The notes under the pieces: generated by a model
What the model was told of the DNA's origin: nothing
What the model saw: the letters and a program-made list of their open reading frames with translations, nothing else
Databases searched by the model: none
Program-made: the position numbers and the translations under genes
Shown: piece by piece, positions 1 through 6,376 of the stretch
Numbering within the stretch: position 1 is the stretch's first letter
Layout: the number at the start of each line of letters is the position of its first letter
Assembly: GCA_002441145.1 (NCBI GenBank)
Contig: DJVK01000012.1
Span: 1-8,307, forward strand
Length of the DNA: 8,307 bases
Reading direction: 5' to 3'
Source: Candidatus Saccharibacteria bacterium UBA6258
GTDB taxonomy: Bacteria > Patescibacteriota > Saccharimonadia > Saccharimonadales > Saccharimonadaceae

Positions 1-315
1 AGCCACGTCATCATGGAAGAACTTTCTGACTTGCACAAAAAGGGCAACACCATCATCATGGTCACCCACAACCCTAACCTCACCAGTTACGCTAGTCGCG
101 TCATCAATATGCTCGACGGCAAGATTGCCAGCGATCGTCGCATCAATATCGAAGGTGGCACCGAAGAAGCGGTTAGTATCCCGCTTCATCATAGGCAAGC
201 CGTGGTCGTAAAAGAGGTTGTCGTAAAAGAATCTCCTGCCGCCAAACGAGTCAAAAAAGCAACCAAAAAGAAGCCAGCGACCACCAAAAAAACTAAGAAA
301 GGTACCGCAAAATGA
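1..315 (+). CDS. ABC transporter ATP-binding protein, LolD/MacB type (3' end only)
   Basis: This is the C-terminal end of an ABC ATPase; the gene begins left of the window, and the frame is open from base 1 (S-H-V-I before the first visible Met at 13). The stretch from MEEL to VTHNPNL is the end of the nucleotide-binding domain: the helix after the Walker B/D-loop region, the beta strand IIMV and the H-loop His of VTHN. The following SRVINMLDGKI matches the usual end of the LolD/MacB family. Walker A, the signature motif and Walker B lie outside. After the domain there is an unusual tail of roughly 50 residues ending in a Lys/Ala/Thr-rich segment (KKATKKKPATTKKTKKGTAK). The stop overlaps the start of the permease gene (ATGA, 312-315), so the two are translationally coupled and very probably form one exporter. 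The substrate is unknown. Confidence 0.9.
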   Translation, partial: SHVIMEELSDLHKKGNTIIMVTHNPNLTSYASRVINMLDGKIASDRRINIEGGTEEAVSIPLHHRQAVVVKEVVVKESPAAKRVKKATKKKPATTKKTKKGTAK

Positions 316-1541
316 GCCTACTCGTCATAGACCATCTCGACAACGCCTTTCGTTCCCTCCGCCATAACCGTGGCCGTAGTATCCTGACGACACTTGGCAT
401 TACTATCGGTATCGCAAGCGTCACAGCTATCCTTGCGCTTAGCAACGGCGTCACAAACATGATTACCACACAGGTTGATGCATTCGACGATAACCTTGCT
501 ATTGTTCGCCCCGGCTTGCAGACAAAAGACCCTAACGCGATAACCAGCCCAATTACGCAGCACACCTTTAGTACCAGCACGCTGACCGAAAGCGACGTCG
601 AAGCAATCGCCAAGGTCGAAGGGGTCGCGGCCGTTGCGCCCATCATGACGATTGATGGCACGCTCCGTGCCAATGGAACGACGGTAAACAACAATGTCAT
701 CCTCGCTACGACGCCTGATTTTACAAAGGTGACCGAGGTTACCATGAAAGAAGGCCAGTTCCTCGACGAAGTAACCGATAACGAAACTGCCGTCATCGGC
801 TATCAGCTTTCCATTGATCTATTCGGTACCGATCGCCCAATTGGCTATACGTTTACAATGCGCGGCCAACGCTTTACGGTCATCGGTGTCATGCGCAAAT
901 CAGATACGCCAATCAATTATAATAACGTCGACCTTAACCACGCAGCAGTCGTCAGTTTCGAACGTGGCAAACTGTTTCATCAAGGCCGTGCGCAAATTCA
1001 GCAAATTAACTTCATGGCAACAGACGCCGCCGCTCTCCCAGAGCTAACAAAAAGGGTCCACGACCGACTCGTCGAAGCACACGTCGGCGAAGAAGACTTT
1101 ACGATCGTTAGCGGCGAAGCAATCGCCAAGCCGACCAACGAACTATTTATTTCTATCGCCACGGTCATGGTAGCGATTGCCGCAATATCACTATTCGTCG
1201 GCGGCATCGGCATCATGAACATCATGCTCGTAGCCGTTGCCGAACGCACGCGCGAAATCGGTATTCGCAAAGCGGTTGGCGCCAGTAACCAAGCTATCGT
1301 TACGCAATTCTTGATTGAATCACTGATGGTGAGTCTGCTTGGTGGATTACTCGGCTATCTTGTCGGCTACTTTGCCGCATTTGCTATCAGCACGTTCCTG
1401 TACTTTACGCCTGCATTCACCTGGCTAACCGCGCTCACTGCACTTGGCATGGCAATCGGTGTCGGTGTATTATTCGGCCTCTACCCTGCTATCAAAGCAG
1501 CGCGCAAAGACACTATCGAATCACTGCGCCAATACCACTAA
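312..1541 (+). CDS. ABC transporter permease, MacB/FtsX family
   Basis: A 409-residue membrane subunit of a MacB-like ABC system, the normal size for the family. It has a short cytoplasmic N-terminus (RSLRHNRGRS), a first membrane helix at about residues 24-46, a large extracytoplasmic MacB periplasmic-core-like domain at about 47-275, and three C-terminal helices (about 279-301, 333-360 and 371-391). The FtsX-type segment ERTREIGIRKAVGAS (311-325) is the cytoplasmic coupling helix that contacts the ATPase. The ending YPAIKAARKDTIESLR is also typical of the family. In monoderm-like bacteria such pairs export peptides or antimicrobials, or transmit mechanical force, rather than forming a TolC-linked pump; which applies here cannot be told. 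It starts inside the stop codon of the upstream ATPase gene, and its end lies 4 bp from the convergent isomerase gene. Confidence 0.95.
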   Translation: MSLLVIDHLDNAFRSLRHNRGRSILTTLGITIGIASVTAILALSNGVTNMITTQVDAFDDNLAIVRPGLQTKDPNAITSPITQHTFSTSTLTESDVEAIAKVEGVAAVAPIMTIDGTLRANGTTVNNNVILATTPDFTKVTEVTMKEGQFLDEVTDNETAVIGYQLSIDLFGTDRPIGYTFTMRGQRFTVIGVMRKSDTPINYNNVDLNHAAVVSFERGKLFHQGRAQIQQINFMATDAAALPELTKRVHDRLVEAHVGEEDFTIVSGEAIAKPTNELFISIATVMVAIAAISLFVGGIGIMNIMLVAVAERTREIGIRKAVGASNQAIVTQFLIESLMVSLLGGLLGYLVGYFAAFAISTFLYFTPAFTWLTALTALGMAIGVGVLFGLYPAIKAARKDTIESLRQYH

Positions 1542-1545
1542 AAAA

Positions 1546-2589
1546 TTATTGATTAAGTTCGGCTTTGAACTTTTCGATAAGGTCAACCTGTGTTGGGTCA
1601 ACGTTATTGATGATGGCCACGTAAATACTGACGAAGTCAGCCAGAATACAACCCCAAAGCAACTGCTTGAGCAACGTATCACCGTTCATATGTACGACAT
1701 TTGATTTGGGGCGACGACCGCTGAGTAATTTATCGCTCAGTTCGAATCGTTTTAATATGCGAGGATGTTCGAGGTCGCTGATTAAATCAAAGATAACGAA
1801 TGGTTTTTCAATCGGGTGTGATGTCCAGCCTAAAAATTCATTGTGGTTAAATTCGGGCAAATAGTTCCAAAACGACACGTTTTTGGCGTTTTCGTTCCAG
1901 CTGATCTTCCACTTATACGCAACGGGCGCCATAAGGCTGCCGCCATAAAATACCGGCGTCTTGCCAACAGCGATCAATGCCAGCTGCTTAGCGTAATTCT
2001 TTTCGATTGGAACTTCTTTGACCCATGCATCAGATTCGTGCTCGAGCCAGCTGGCGGTATCGGCCATTTCGTCGTATAACGATGGCGATACAAGATTGTA
2101 TTCAACCAGTATGCGTAGCATCGCGCGCAGATTGTAGATCATTGCCATGCGCGGCTGCGTGTCATGTGGCATCGCTGCAAACATGATTTCATGTTCATCA
2201 GCAATTGCTTGTAGCTTGCCGCCAGTCGCTGTCGCAGCAACCTGACATCCGCGCTCAATTGCTTCGTTTAGGCACTCCACGGTCTCTTCGGTGTTGCCTG
2301 AGTGACTACTGGCGATTACAAGCGTGTTTTTGCCGGCATAGTGTGGTAATTCATATCCCTTAATGACTTCGAGGGGAACCGTCGACTGCCTATTCAGTAG
2401 CACTTTAACTACGTCAGCCGCTAGAGCCGAGCCGCCCATTCCTGCGATTACGATGGCAGTAATTTCGCGTCCGTCATGTTCGGCGTCCACCAACGTAATA
2501 TCGTAATCCGCCTGCGCATACAGATTAGCGGCAACTCCAAGAGCGCCGTCTTTGTCACGTTGTTTGAGTACGTTTGTGTCGTCGAGCAT
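1546..2589 (-). CDS. bifunctional phosphoglucose/phosphomannose isomerase
   Basis: A 347-residue SIS-domain aldose-ketose isomerase of the small dimeric PGI/PMI family, which interconverts fructose-6-phosphate with glucose-6-phosphate or mannose-6-phosphate in the cytosol. The first SIS domain carries AGMGGSALAAD (about 49-59) and the phosphate-binding SSHSGNTEETV (94-104). The second half carries WNENAKN (231-237) and PEFNHNEFLGW (245-255). Glu233 and His249 are 16 residues apart, the same spacing as the catalytic Glu203/His219 pair recalled for the Pyrobaculum enzyme. The C-terminal DPTQVDLIEKFKAEL is also typical of the family. The length is usual for the family, and the ATG at 2589 is preceded by AAGGTGGG two bases away. 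It links glycolysis with mannose or envelope-sugar supply. The gene stands alone, convergent with the permease and divergent from the gene at 2678. Confidence 0.93.
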   Translation of the reverse strand: MLDDTNVLKQRDKDGALGVAANLYAQADYDITLVDAEHDGREITAIVIAGMGGSALAADVVKVLLNRQSTVPLEVIKGYELPHYAGKNTLVIASSHSGNTEETVECLNEAIERGCQVAATATGGKLQAIADEHEIMFAAMPHDTQPRMAMIYNLRAMLRILVEYNLVSPSLYDEMADTASWLEHESDAWVKEVPIEKNYAKQLALIAVGKTPVFYGGSLMAPVAYKWKISWNENAKNVSFWNYLPEFNHNEFLGWTSHPIEKPFVIFDLISDLEHPRILKRFELSDKLLSGRRPKSNVVHMNGDTLLKQLLWGCILADFVSIYVAIINNVDPTQVDLIEKFKAELNQ

Positions 2590-2591
2590 TT

Positions 2592-2599
2592 CCCACCTT
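2592..2599 (-). promoter_or_regulatory. ribosome binding site of the isomerase gene
   Basis: On the minus strand AAGGTGGG ends two bases before the ATG at 2589. The AAGGTG part pairs with the anti-Shine-Dalgarno end of 16S rRNA. A very similar GAGGTGGG precedes the divergent gene at 2678. Confidence 0.6.
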
Positions 2600-2624
2600 A
2601 CTTCTTGCGAATTCTTCTCTTACT

Positions 2625-2653
2625 ATGATACAGTATTTAATAAGTAAGCATAA
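2625..2653 (-). promoter_or_regulatory. candidate promoter for the isomerase gene
   Basis: Reading the minus strand, TTATGC (2648-2653) is followed after 17 bp by TATCAT (2625-2630), a 5/6 match to a sigma-70 -10 box. The -35 is weak. Transcription would start near 2618 and give a leader of about 29 nt. The divergent gene at 2678 must be driven from the same 88-bp gap, but no convincing plus-strand promoter could be picked out there. Confidence 0.4.
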
Positions 2654-2667
2654 GAAGATTTTAATAT

Positions 2668-2675
2668 AGAGGTGG
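2668..2675 (+). promoter_or_regulatory. ribosome binding site deciding the start at 2678
   Basis: AGAGGTGG lies 2 bp before the ATG at 2678. It contains the GTG (2672) that would otherwise be read as a start two codons upstream, which argues for the ATG. Confidence 0.6.
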
Positions 2676-2677
2676 GC

Positions 2678-3187
2678 ATGGATATTAAACCGCAATCAAC
2701 GCAACCGATCAGTGATGATCAAGAACTCGCTAAAGTATTGGCCGGAGTTAACAACTCACAAGACGATTCTTCAGCAACTCCTGCTATGAGTGACATTCCT
2801 GCGCCGATGGCAGCTGGTTTGCCACCTGCAGCGCCAGAAGATACGGCAGCAGAAGTAGAAGCAACACTCGAACCTGCGATGCCCCCAATGCCAGACCCTA
2901 TCGCGACTCCGCTCCCCGGGCTACCTACTATGCCAGCAATGGGCAGTGACCTCGATGGCGTCAAGCTAGAGGCCCTCAACGAGCTTCGACCACTTGTCGA
3001 TAAGCTAAACGTGACTCCTGAAGAAAAGTTCGACACTTACCTGTTGCTCATCCGTTCTACTGACGACAAGGCACTTGTTGCGCCGGCTCACGAAGCAGCT
3101 AAGGCTATCGTCGACGAAACTCGTCGCGCACAAGCATTGCTCGACATCATCAAAGAAATCGACTTCCTTTCGAACCCGCAGCAATAA
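2678..3187 (+). CDS. hypothetical protein with Pro/Ala/Met-rich N-terminus and helical C-terminal domain
   Basis: A 169-residue protein with no recognised enzymatic motif. Residues 1-90 are of low complexity, rich in Pro, Ala, Met and acidic residues, and probably disordered. Residues 92-165 form a compact, charged, predicted-helical domain (from LEALNELRPLVDKL through EEKFDTYLLLIRSTDD to AQALLDIIKEIDFLS). This domain has the look of conserved Saccharibacteria small proteins, but that is an impression only. There is no signal peptide or membrane segment, so it is probably cytosolic. The ATG at 2678 is preferred over an in-frame GTG at 2672 because the GTG lies inside the Shine-Dalgarno sequence AGAGGTGG (2668-2675). 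The gene is monocistronic, ends at a strong terminator, and may be a scaffold or regulator. The function is unknown. Confidence 0.8.
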   Translation: MDIKPQSTQPISDDQELAKVLAGVNNSQDDSSATPAMSDIPAPMAAGLPPAAPEDTAAEVEATLEPAMPPMPDPIATPLPGLPTMPAMGSDLDGVKLEALNELRPLVDKLNVTPEEKFDTYLLLIRSTDDKALVAPAHEAAKAIVDETRRAQALLDIIKEIDFLSNPQQ

Positions 3188-3204
3188 CAGTATCGCTGTA
3201 ACTA

Positions 3205-3238
3205 AAATACCCGCGTATCTCGCGGGTATTTATTTTGT
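3205..3238 (+). terminator. rho-independent terminator, probably bidirectional
   Basis: A perfect 11-bp stem (AAATACCCGCG at 3205-3215 and CGCGGGTATTT at 3221-3231) with a 5-base loop TATCT is followed by a T-rich tail (TATTTTGTT). On the minus strand the stem is followed by TTTTAGTTA, so it can also stop transcription of the convergent FemAB gene. The stop codon of that gene (3238-3240) lies in the plus-strand tail. Confidence 0.85.
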
Positions 3239-4524
3239 TATCGGCCTATTAAGCGCCTGAGCGCCACAAGCAAACGTCGAGCCACGTTAAGCAGTGGTGA
3301 TGCATCGTAGATAAAGTGCCCTATCTGCTCTTCTATCACGCCACCAAAGCCATACTTAAACTTGTAGACGCCTTCTTGCTCGGGGTGATTGTTAAACACG
3401 CCGTTGGTACCGTAAAAGTTATAGCGCGTAACCCCATGTTGCAGTGCGTATTCGAGCGCAAAAGCTTGTAATGCATATGGCCCGTTGAATGATCGATAAT
3501 TCTCGTCAGACCCGCTCATAAAGTACGCCAGCTCTGGGCCATGGTGCATAAACACCGCAGCGGCGAGCGGAATGTACTCTTTGCCGAACGCCATAGCGTC
3601 AGCATCGTCAATCTTACCTTGGTACAGCTCAATCTGTTCACGATTAGCACGAACTCGCCTGGCCACCTTAGCGTCAGTTTCGTCGAGCGATGACGATTCT
3701 GACATTAATATCTCTATCTGTTCACGCAAGCTATTTTTATACGCCGCGACATTTAGCTTTGCAATCGTAAAAATTGCTTGCTCTGGCCCAAAGCTATCAA
3801 ACAGTGACTCGTAGTACGCGAGATCGCGCGGGTCAAACCCTAGTCGTATGCCTGTAGCCGCAAGAATGTCAAAGAATCGGCTTAGCTCATCGCGCTTAGT
3901 CAACACCTCTACTTCGACGCCAAATTTACGCGCCTTGTTGATAGACCAACGCGTTTGTTGATCGACAGTTTTTAGTACATCATCAAGTGTCGTGTAGCCT
4001 GATAGATCTTTGGTAAAATACCATCGCACATATGCTGGATTACGGTCGACTTCGTCGTTTGATACTTGTCCAAAGCCTAGTCGCTCTAATAGCGTTATGA
4101 CAGGTTGCCCCGTGTAGTCATCTACGACCGGTTGTGCGTCTTGGTCTCGATGTATCGCTAAGACCGGAGGACTCACCCGCACCTGCAAGGCGCGCTTTGA
4201 CTTGGCCCAGCGCTTTAATTCGGTCAAAAAAAATGTAACAAGCTCGGTATTATCATAGTCAAGTAGCGGCCCCTGGGCACATTCAAAGTCATAGTAGCCA
4301 CGCAAGATATGGCGTGAATGCAATAACGCCGCGGCAACCAATGCACCGGCTTCGTCATATACGCCCACATAGTGCGGCGCCCAGCCAGCGGTTGCTCGCC
4401 GCTTTGCCATACCGACCGATTGCACAAAATTACCTAGCCGGTGGCCGTGTGCGAACGTGTTAAATTCTGTCTCTGTTATTTCAGCAAATTCCATAGTTTT
4501 TGATGTCACTTCCATTACATCCAT
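3238..4524 (-). CDS. FemAB/FemX-type peptidoglycan bridge peptidyltransferase
   Basis: A 428-residue protein of the FemABX family. Members use aminoacyl-tRNA to add amino acids to the stem peptide of a lipid-linked peptidoglycan precursor at the cytoplasmic membrane face. It has two GNAT-like halves (about 13-165 and 170-405). An inserted charged helical arm at about 257-312 (SLREQIEILMSE to ELYQGKIDDADAM) corresponds to the coiled-coil arm of FemA. Family-like segments are RWSINKARKFGVEVEV, YNFYGTNGVFN (368-378) and GVYKFKYGFGG (385-395). The last 20 residues form a basic amphipathic helix (LLNVARRLLVALRRLIGR) that may touch the membrane. The length is typical. The start is not certain: the ATG at 4524 has only a distant GGAG, 11 bases upstream, and the ATGs at 4515 and 4494 are alternatives. 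The amino acid added cannot be told from sequence. Confidence 0.88.
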   Translation of the reverse strand: MDVMEVTSKTMEFAEITETEFNTFAHGHRLGNFVQSVGMAKRRATAGWAPHYVGVYDEAGALVAAALLHSRHILRGYYDFECAQGPLLDYDNTELVTFFLTELKRWAKSKRALQVRVSPPVLAIHRDQDAQPVVDDYTGQPVITLLERLGFGQVSNDEVDRNPAYVRWYFTKDLSGYTTLDDVLKTVDQQTRWSINKARKFGVEVEVLTKRDELSRFFDILAATGIRLGFDPRDLAYYESLFDSFGPEQAIFTIAKLNVAAYKNSLREQIEILMSESSSLDETDAKVARRVRANREQIELYQGKIDDADAMAFGKEYIPLAAAVFMHHGPELAYFMSGSDENYRSFNGPYALQAFALEYALQHGVTRYNFYGTNGVFNNHPEQEGVYKFKYGFGGVIEEQIGHFIYDASPLLNVARRLLVALRRLIGR

Positions 4525-4558
4525 AATATCATAAGCTCCGTTGACCCCTATCCAGCCC

Positions 4559-4587
4559 TTGACTTTTTAAAGCTTTTGTGCTTAAAT
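4559..4587 (+). promoter_or_regulatory. promoter of the nuclease-like gene, giving a near-leaderless mRNA
   Basis: TTGACT (4559-4564), 17 bp, then TTAAAT (4582-4587). Transcription would start near 4594, only about 3 bases before the ATG at 4597. No Shine-Dalgarno sequence is present before that ATG, which fits a leaderless or nearly leaderless transcript. Confidence 0.55.
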
Positions 4588-4596
4588 GTATGCAAG

Positions 4597-5544
4597 ATGG
4601 CACTTCAAACAAAAACACGTACCTTGAACCTAGAAACCGCCGCACCACAAGAAGCTACCGTCCCTACCGAATGGGCAGATGCCGCTGGGGCATTCAATTC
4701 GATGCTCAATGAACCTGAATTCTTACGCCAATGCCAAGAACAAGGTATAGATATTAGTAATCGCCGATCGATAGATTACGCAAAAGCTGTCGACGCGTAT
4801 GCTCGCGAACAGTGCGAAGGCCTGCTAGCCGATGAATTAATCGATAGCAACGAGGCCAGCCGACGTTTGATGATTGCCTGTTTCCCACTCTACCTCCATC
4901 AGGAGACTACCCTACAAGCGTTGAAGCAACGCGGCTACAAAAACCTCACTAAACCAGAGCGTAGGGCGTACCACGGTGTGCTCAAAGATGATGTCATCGC
5001 CTACAATCAACTCGTATCAGACTACCTATATACCAACCCCGACACGCAGTTAAGCGACATCGCACGCTCGACTATTGAGGCCGCGTCGACTTACAGCCCC
5101 CTTGGGTTAGCTGAAACGGTGTCTCAACAGAGCACCATGCTAAGTGGTGCCCGTACCGAAGCTGTGAGTTGTGGACTATTGGATCGCATCAAGCAGATGG
5201 CCCCCTTCTTTAATTACCGCAGGGGCACTATCGACCAAGACAAACGAGGCGTAGATGCGGTCGTCAGCATCGATAATAAAGATATAAACGTCGACTTTAA
5301 GGCGTCGTTAGACGGTGTAGAATCAACCGGTGACGGCGAGTTCGTACAGCATATACCCGGCAAAGATTACGTTATCGTTACCCGAAACCGCAACGGCCAG
5401 CCACATATTGTCGTACGTATCGTCCCTGGATACCGTGAAGCTGACCTAGGTGACGGCTGTCGCTTACCCGAAGATGTCGCCAAGCGTGAAACATTCCATA
5501 TGATGCAACAGCTCAACAGCGCCTTCAAAGAAGTTCACCCATAA
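4597..5544 (+). CDS. hypothetical protein with PD-(D/E)XK nuclease-like signature
   Basis: A 315-residue protein of unrecognised family. The N-terminal ~165 residues are mainly charged predicted helices (EFLRQCQEQGIDIS, DYAKAVDAYAREQCEGLLADE and others). The C-terminal part contains the order expected of a PD-(D/E)XK restriction-like fold: Glu188 in a helix (ARTEAVSCGLLDRI), Asp220 in RGVDAVVSI, then Asp233-x-Lys235 in NVDFKAS after a hairpin, followed by strands DYVIVTRN and PHIVVRIV. This is a motif reading only; a DNA or RNA target is inference. A longer reading from TTG 4576 would add MCLNVCK, but the predicted promoter overlaps it, so ATG 4597 is chosen. The protein lacks a signal peptide or membrane helix. 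It is transcribed divergently from FemAB and followed at once by a strong promoter for the next gene. Confidence 0.75.
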   Translation: MALQTKTRTLNLETAAPQEATVPTEWADAAGAFNSMLNEPEFLRQCQEQGIDISNRRSIDYAKAVDAYAREQCEGLLADELIDSNEASRRLMIACFPLYLHQETTLQALKQRGYKNLTKPERRAYHGVLKDDVIAYNQLVSDYLYTNPDTQLSDIARSTIEAASTYSPLGLAETVSQQSTMLSGARTEAVSCGLLDRIKQMAPFFNYRRGTIDQDKRGVDAVVSIDNKDINVDFKASLDGVESTGDGEFVQHIPGKDYVIVTRNRNGQPHIVVRIVPGYREADLGDGCRLPEDVAKRETFHMMQQLNSAFKEVHP

Positions 5545-5549
5545 CGCTA

Positions 5550-5578
5550 TTGACTATTCTTGCTTAGTGTGCTATAGT
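5550..5578 (+). promoter_or_regulatory. strong sigma-70-type promoter for the gene at 5611
   Basis: TTGACT (5550-5555), 17 bp, TATAGT (5573-5578), with TGC immediately before the -10 box (extended -10). Both hexamers match consensus at 5 of 6 positions. The predicted start is near 5585, giving a leader of about 26 nt. The -35 begins only 6 bp after the preceding stop codon. Confidence 0.8.
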
Positions 5579-5610
5579 AATAAATGCATCCTATGGGAAG
5601 AGAGAGTGTT

Positions 5611-5889
5611 ATGAACACCGTGTTCATTGACGACATCGGCGATTCAGCTGAAGTAGCGGGAAAGATCCTGCTAGCCAAGCTACACGACCGGAGGCCCGTT
5701 CCAATGACGCTCGACCGCGAGCGCATCGTCCAGGTAATCCGGATTGACTTCGACAACGACCTCGGCATCATCGCCCTCGGACGAGACGCCACAACGAAGG
5801 AGACGATTCAGATCATCATGCCGTACGGCGCAGCCGCACGAGCAACGGCGATGATCATCGGCTACACCACCCCAACTGAAGATGCATAA
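5611..5889 (+). CDS. small hypothetical protein, GC-rich gene
   Basis: A 92-residue soluble protein of unknown function. It begins MNTVFIDDIGDSAEV, has a basic middle (LHDRRPVPMTLDRERIV), a predicted beta-rich core (QVIRIDFDNDLGIIALG and ETIQIIMPYG) and a hydrophobic ARATAMIIGY near the end. No catalytic motif, Cys pair or signal peptide is seen. The start at 5611 is chosen over in-frame ATGs at 5584 and 5593. The first precedes the predicted transcription start, and GGGAAGAGAGAG (5595-5606) is a purine-rich ribosome-binding stretch just before 5611. Codons mostly end in C or G (AAC, ACC, GTG, TTC, GAC, ATC, CTC), unlike the neighbouring larger genes. The gene has its own near-consensus promoter and hairpin, so it is probably well expressed and independently transcribed. 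Foreign origin or strong translational selection are both possible. Confidence 0.7.
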   Translation: MNTVFIDDIGDSAEVAGKILLAKLHDRRPVPMTLDRERIVQVIRIDFDNDLGIIALGRDATTKETIQIIMPYGAAARATAMIIGYTTPTEDA

Positions 5890-5890
5890 T

Positions 5891-5930
5891 GGTCCGGCGA
5901 AGCTAATTCGCCGGACCTCTTCAATTTTTG
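5891..5930 (+). terminator. hairpin terminator after the 5611 gene
   Basis: A perfect 11-bp GC-rich stem (GGTCCGGCGAA at 5891-5901 and TTCGCCGGACC at 5907-5917) with loop GCTAA starts one base after the stop codon. The T-run (ATTTTTG, 5924-5930) lies about 7 bases past the stem, so termination may be imperfect. The -35 box of the next promoter follows directly. Confidence 0.7.
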
Positions 5931-5958
5931 TTGACAATGCCTTAGATTATGATATTAT
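5931..5958 (+). promoter_or_regulatory. strong promoter for the gene at 6011
   Basis: A fully consensus -35 TTGACA (5931-5936) is followed after 16 bp by TATTAT (5953-5958, 5/6 match). The predicted start is near 5965, with a leader of about 46 nt that contains two copies of CAGCCAA (5968-5974 and 5982-5988). The promoter abuts the T-run of the preceding terminator. Confidence 0.75.
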
Positions 5959-5997
5959 CAAATAGTTCAGCCAATCAGAAACAGCCAACACGCATCC

Positions 5998-6008
5998 GGA
6001 AGGTGATC
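5998..6008 (+). promoter_or_regulatory. near-perfect extended ribosome binding site
   Basis: GGAAGGTGATC ends two bases before the ATG at 6011. Its AGGTGATC part is exactly complementary to the 3' end of typical 16S rRNA. It is the strongest ribosome binding site in the window, which fits high expression. Confidence 0.7.
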
Positions 6009-6010
6009 AC

Positions 6011-6367
6011 ATGCTCGACTACGTGGGGCGGATCCAGCAGGAGCTCGAAGCCGCTCTCGACAACAGGCGACAGCACGACGCAGAGACGGGTCACACCGTC
6101 TTCGTGATCTACATCGACGAGAACAGCGTGGAGCAGCGTCGCATCATGCGTAACGTCACCCGTGACGAGCGCAACGCGCTACTCGCTGCAACTGGCGTCG
6201 CAGATGGCAAGTTCGGCGCAGCCGTCGAGGACCACCACACGTTCCACATCTCCGGCAACTGCCGTGAGCTGATGGACAAGGTCTGCGCCGAGACCGGCAG
6301 TCACCGTCGCCACAAGCTCTACACCGTGGAGCTCGAGGCGTCGACGCAGCAGGCTTCGGCCAGCTGA
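6011..6367 (+). CDS. small hypothetical protein, strongly GC-rich gene
   Basis: A 118-residue, highly charged, soluble protein that I do not recognise. Residues 1-25 form a helix (YVGRIQQELEAALDNRRQHD), followed by a strand HTVFVIYID, a polar helix (TRDERNALLAATGVAD), HHTFHISGNCRELMDKVC and a final strand KLYTVELEA. It contains two Cys residues and several His, but no clear metal-binding motif. Three 60-base lines inside the gene count 58-63% GC, against roughly mid-40s to high-40s in neighbouring genes. Of the first 20 codons after the start, 17 end in G or C. It has a consensus promoter, the best ribosome binding site of the window and a following hairpin. High expression is likely; origin by transfer (for example from a GC-rich actinobacterial host or phage) is a hypothesis. 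The antisense readings across it are treated as shadows. Confidence 0.72.
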   Translation: MLDYVGRIQQELEAALDNRRQHDAETGHTVFVIYIDENSVEQRRIMRNVTRDERNALLAATGVADGKFGAAVEDHHTFHISGNCRELMDKVCAETGSHRRHKLYTVELEASTQQASAS

Positions 6368-6376
6368 ACACCACAG

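Noticed and set aside
293..796. Long minus-strand open frame across the 5' half of the permease gene
   Set aside because: It is antisense to a clear MacB-type permease and has no ribosome binding site or family-like sequence; Ser/Val/Thr-rich composition is typical of a shadow frame.
1536..1550. Terminator between the convergent permease and isomerase genes
   Set aside because: Only 4 bp separate the stop codons and no hairpin is visible there; transcripts probably overlap into the opposite gene.
4576..4596. TTG start adding MCLNVCK to the nuclease-like protein
   Set aside because: The predicted -10 box (4582-4587) lies inside this extension and transcription would start after it.
5584..5610. 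Upstream in-frame ATGs for the small gene at 5611
   Set aside because: The ATG at 5584 precedes the predicted transcription start near 5585. The purine-rich ribosome-binding stretch lies between the other ATG (5593) and 5611.
4523..5958. The 12-mer TTATGATATTAT shared by the FemAB start region (minus, 4523-4534) and the promoter at 5947-5958
   Set aside because: A single 12-base match between AT-rich promoter-like sequences in 8 kb on both strands is expected by chance; not treated as a shared operator.
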